DNA of 34,859 nt from Bacteroidia bacterium (GTDB lineage Bacteria; Bacteroidota; Bacteroidia; AKYH767-A; OLB10). Location of the stretch: contig JAEUTH010000003.1 of assembly GCA_016788165.1 (NCBI GenBank), positions 1 through 34,859 on the forward strand. The letters are read 5' to 3'. This document shows positions 32,410 through 34,859 of this stretch, in pieces (position 1 is the stretch's first letter; each line of letters starts with the position of its first letter). The notes below the pieces were generated by a model, which searched no databases, was not told where the DNA came from, and saw nothing but the letters and a program-made list of their open reading frames with translations. The translations under genes were made by a program, and so were the position numbers.

Positions 32410-34859
32410 TAATGTGAATATTGAGCAATTAAAAATTTGAAAGAAACGGTACGGTTTACTGCACTATGCGGAACTAAAACGTATGTCCACTTTTTACCAC
32501 CATTAGCAGAAGTAAACTCTGATGCATAATGGCAAAATTTCTTTGCTGCTGTCATCTTTTGTAAAACATCATCATCCTGAAGACTTGATTCTGCTTTTGT
32601 TTCAACTATATAAATACCGTCTTGTGTTTCAACAATAAAATCAGGTTCGTATTTTTTAGAATTGTTATCCCAATAGATACGGAACTGATTAGGAGCAGGC
32701 CGCATCCATTTTTCCACTGAGTTATCGGTTTCGCAGACAAAGGCTAAATCTTGCTCAGATTTACTGTCAAATTTATATTCAAAATGACAGGCTTTTTCAA
32801 AACCACGAAACACATATTTTGGAATCATACTAACTGGTGTAACTATATCCCGATAATCCTTGTAACCAGCATTTATTAAGGCTGAAAAATTCCATTGTTC
32901 AATACGCTGAAAAGGCAAAACCCTCTTAGCTTCATAACCAGTATGATGTAGCTTGAAGTTTTCAGATGATTTCATCTGGGTATAAATCTTCTCTGCAATA
33001 GCTGCTTTGAATTGGAAGATTGCCGAAGGCAATTCTTCTTCTTTGGTGATATTGGCTTTTATGGCTTCGTAGGCTTGCGAAGCAAGGTGATAAAGCAGTT
33101 CTGCATTTTCATCATAATCAATTTCAGGGTAGTCGATGAGTTCTGCAACAATGAGTTTTATTGGATTCCCATAAGAGCCACTGGATTTTGCTTTTAGTGT
33201 TTCCACTTGTTTATCCTTTAAACCCATACGGATAATTTCCTGCTCTAATGCTTGAAAATTGAAGCCTGTAACATCTAAATCAAACGACTTGAACTCAGCA
33301 CGGGTTTCACCTTGCACCAAGTCCATACGTGGAATTTCAATGATGTTCTTTTTGTACTCTGTTACTAATTTCTCATATACAGTTTCCGCTTCTTGCAGTA
33401 TTTGTTCTTTGAATAAGTTTTGTTGGCCTTTGGATAAATCCTGCTCAACCTGGCGAATTACCTTCCGTTTAACTTCTTCTTTGTTTAGATCTTCAACTCT
33501 GCGTACTTCGGGCAGGCTACTAAAATCAGGCAATACATTGATAATGGCTTTCTTGGCATCTAATGTGTTTTGTGCCTTCTGCTTTTGCTCTACATTGGTA
33601 ATTGTATTTACCTTTTCCTGCTCTTTCTCAAAGTTTTGCTCTGTAACAGGTTTAGAAGTAACTACCTGTGTTTTGGTGTTTAGGTCTTCTTCGGGTATTT
33701 CTACAAAGCTCATTTTGTTTAATACAGAATTGGGATTTTGTGCTGCCTCAATTACTGCATTAAAGTTCTCGTGTGCTACTACGGTAAGTTTATCTATTTT
33801 ATCTTCTCCGGTGCGTTTACCTTCATAGGGTAAGCGTAATCCTCTACCAATTGTTTGTTCTACCAAAACTCCTGCATTTGCAGCACGTAGCGGTACAATG
33901 GTGTATAGGTTGGTTACATCCCAACCCTCTTTGAGCATATTTACGTGAATTACAATCTCAATTTCATTATCGGGACTCTCTAAGGAAATGAATTGCTTTT
34001 CGATGTCTTCTTCTTTTTTGGTCGAAGAATCTATCTGCAACACCTTGCCTTTGTATTGACCATCATAGAATGTATCGGAATTGATGAGTTCGTATATCTC
34101 TTTTGCGTGGGCTATGTCTTTACAAACTACCAGAATGAATGGCTTAACGAGTTTTACTTCGTTGTTTTTGGAATAAATCTCCAGTTCGTTTTTGGTGTCT
34201 TGATGAATACTGATAGCATCTTCCAACTTGATGATTTCTACTTCTCTATCAGACAAAGAGCCTTTTTGAAAATTCTTACGGGTGGCAATGGCAGGATTTT
34301 TTACATACTTACCATCTGCCAGGGCTTGGGCTAATGAATATTCATACACCACATTTTTGAATTGCTTTCCCTTTTCATCAAATGGTGTGGCTGTTAGTTC
34401 AATGCCTAATATTGGTTTTAGTTCGTTGATGGCATTTTTAGAAGCATCAGCGTGATAACGGTGTGCTTCGTCCATTAAAATTACCAAGTCGTTTAGACCT
34501 GATAAATAATCCCAATACGATTGCCCTAAGTATTCTGACAGCCTTTTGATTTTGGGAGCTAAACTTACACCTCCTTGAGTAGTTCCTCTGTTATCGGAGT
34601 TGAACTTTGAAATATTGAATACATTGATTCTGATTTCAGTATCCTGATACAAACTGCCTTGCTGTGCATAGTTATCGCCTGTAATGATAACAGGGCGGTT
34701 ATGTACAAACTCTGCAATGCCGTTGAATACATATTTGTGGTAAGCCGGGTTGCCAAAGTCTTCAATCAGTTTATCGTAAATGGTCAGGTTAGGTGCTAAA
34801 ACGAAAAAGTTTTTAATACCCTTTTTCAAATACAGATATGCAATGATTGCACCCATTAA
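32409..34859 (-). CDS. res: Type III restriction enzyme Res subunit (helicase-nuclease), N-terminus beyond window
   Basis: The frame continues to the window edge (codon TTA before the first Met), so the visible ~816 residues lack the beginning, including the Walker A motif. SF2 helicase motifs follow: LMDEAH (127-132), ELTATPF (153-159), the LKEGWDV segment and QTIGRGLRLP near 335. A C-terminal PD-(D/E)xK nuclease is visible: YEPDFIV...GIYIVETKAES. This layout is that of type III Res, which translocates on DNA and cleaves near unmethylated sites when complexed with a Mod methyltransferase. No mod gene is in view; if present it lies off the right edge, upstream in the operon. Translation of the 185-aa gene is coupled (TAATG). 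Confidence 0.9.
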   Translation of the reverse strand, partial: LMGAIIAYLYLKKGIKNFFVLAPNLTIYDKLIEDFGNPAYHKYVFNGIAEFVHNRPVIITGDNYAQQGSLYQDTEIRINVFNISKFNSDNRGTTQGGVSLAPKIKRLSEYLGQSYWDYLSGLNDLVILMDEAHRYHADASKNAINELKPILGIELTATPFDEKGKQFKNVVYEYSLAQALADGKYVKNPAIATRKNFQKGSLSDREVEIIKLEDAISIHQDTKNELEIYSKNNEVKLVKPFILVVCKDIAHAKEIYELINSDTFYDGQYKGKVLQIDSSTKKEEDIEKQFISLESPDNEIEIVIHVNMLKEGWDVTNLYTIVPLRAANAGVLVEQTIGRGLRLPYEGKRTGEDKIDKLTVVAHENFNAVIEAAQNPNSVLNKMSFVEIPEEDLNTKTQVVTSKPVTEQNFEKEQEKVNTITNVEQKQKAQNTLDAKKAIINVLPDFSSLPEVRRVEDLNKEEVKRKVIRQVEQDLSKGQQNLFKEQILQEAETVYEKLVTEYKKNIIEIPRMDLVQGETRAEFKSFDLDVTGFNFQALEQEIIRMGLKDKQVETLKAKSSGSYGNPIKLIVAELIDYPEIDYDENAELLYHLASQAYEAIKANITKEEELPSAIFQFKAAIAEKIYTQMKSSENFKLHHTGYEAKRVLPFQRIEQWNFSALINAGYKDYRDIVTPVSMIPKYVFRGFEKACHFEYKFDSKSEQDLAFVCETDNSVEKWMRPAPNQFRIYWDNNSKKYEPDFIVETQDGIYIVETKAESSLQDDDVLQKMTAAKKFCHYASEFTSANGGKKWTYVLVPHSAVNRTVSFKFLIAQYSH

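Noticed and set aside
33012..34334. Plus-strand frames opposite res
   Set aside because: They are antisense to conserved helicase and nuclease motifs.

Overview
The window comes from a low-GC Bacteroidota chromosome. Evidence: several secreted proteins carry type IX secretion (T9SS) C-terminal sorting domains, good promoters match the Bacteroidota pattern TTTG-N18..22-TANNTTTG, there is a futalosine-pathway menaquinone gene (mqnE), and class-level markers such as a short class-III arginine decarboxylase and a fused isobutyryl-CoA mutase (IcmF) are present. The futalosine pathway and the SprB-type repeats suggest a Chitinophagales/Sphingobacteria-like environmental lineage, but I cannot fix the genus.

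Region 1 (1-11.6 kb), surface and core genes. Two minus-strand secreted-protein genes lie end to end (the first runs off the left edge). The second joins propeller-like repeats to a GH18-like DGxxxDxE motif, and its signal peptide is separated from the nearest ATG codons by a 12-unit CA/TG microsatellite that puts them out of frame, a candidate phase-variation switch. Then come ettA (ABC-F translation factor), a secreted protein with five nearly identical 276-bp FN3-like repeats, mqnE, and a 900-aa SprB-repeat T9SS substrate.

Region 2 (11.6-27.3 kb), metabolism and envelope. Arginine decarboxylase and arginase are divergent; arginase leads an operon with mltG and a translationally coupled unknown gene. 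A fatty-acid desaturase and a 3-hydroxyacyl-CoA dehydrogenase follow on the plus strand. On the minus strand are a TolB-like propeller protein, icmF, two paralogous small lipoproteins, a secreted/membrane pair of unknown function, and a POT-family peptide transporter.

Region 3 (27.3-34.9 kb), accessory island abutting tRNA-Lys(TTT). It holds a staphylococcal-nuclease-like protein, a Bacteroidota-specific 268-aa protein, a small mobile-element-type gene, and about 2.4 kb of mostly non-coding DNA packed with long nested inverted repeats. Two of these share identical 25/24-nt core arms but have different outer and inner arms that are each self-complementary.

The right end carries the most notable system: a tight minus-strand operon of a type III restriction helicase-nuclease (Res, N-terminus off the window), a 185-aa unknown protein with a faint ADP-ribosyltransferase-like pattern, a 77-aa protein ending in GESNYALAA, and a SecB-like chaperone. 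The 77-aa tail looks like a Bacteroidota tmRNA (SsrA) degradation tag encoded in the gene. The order toxin-antitoxin-SecB matches known toxin-antitoxin-chaperone (TAC) modules. I read it as a candidate new TAC module in which the chaperone shields an antitoxin carrying a built-in ClpXP degron, coupled to a type III restriction enzyme.
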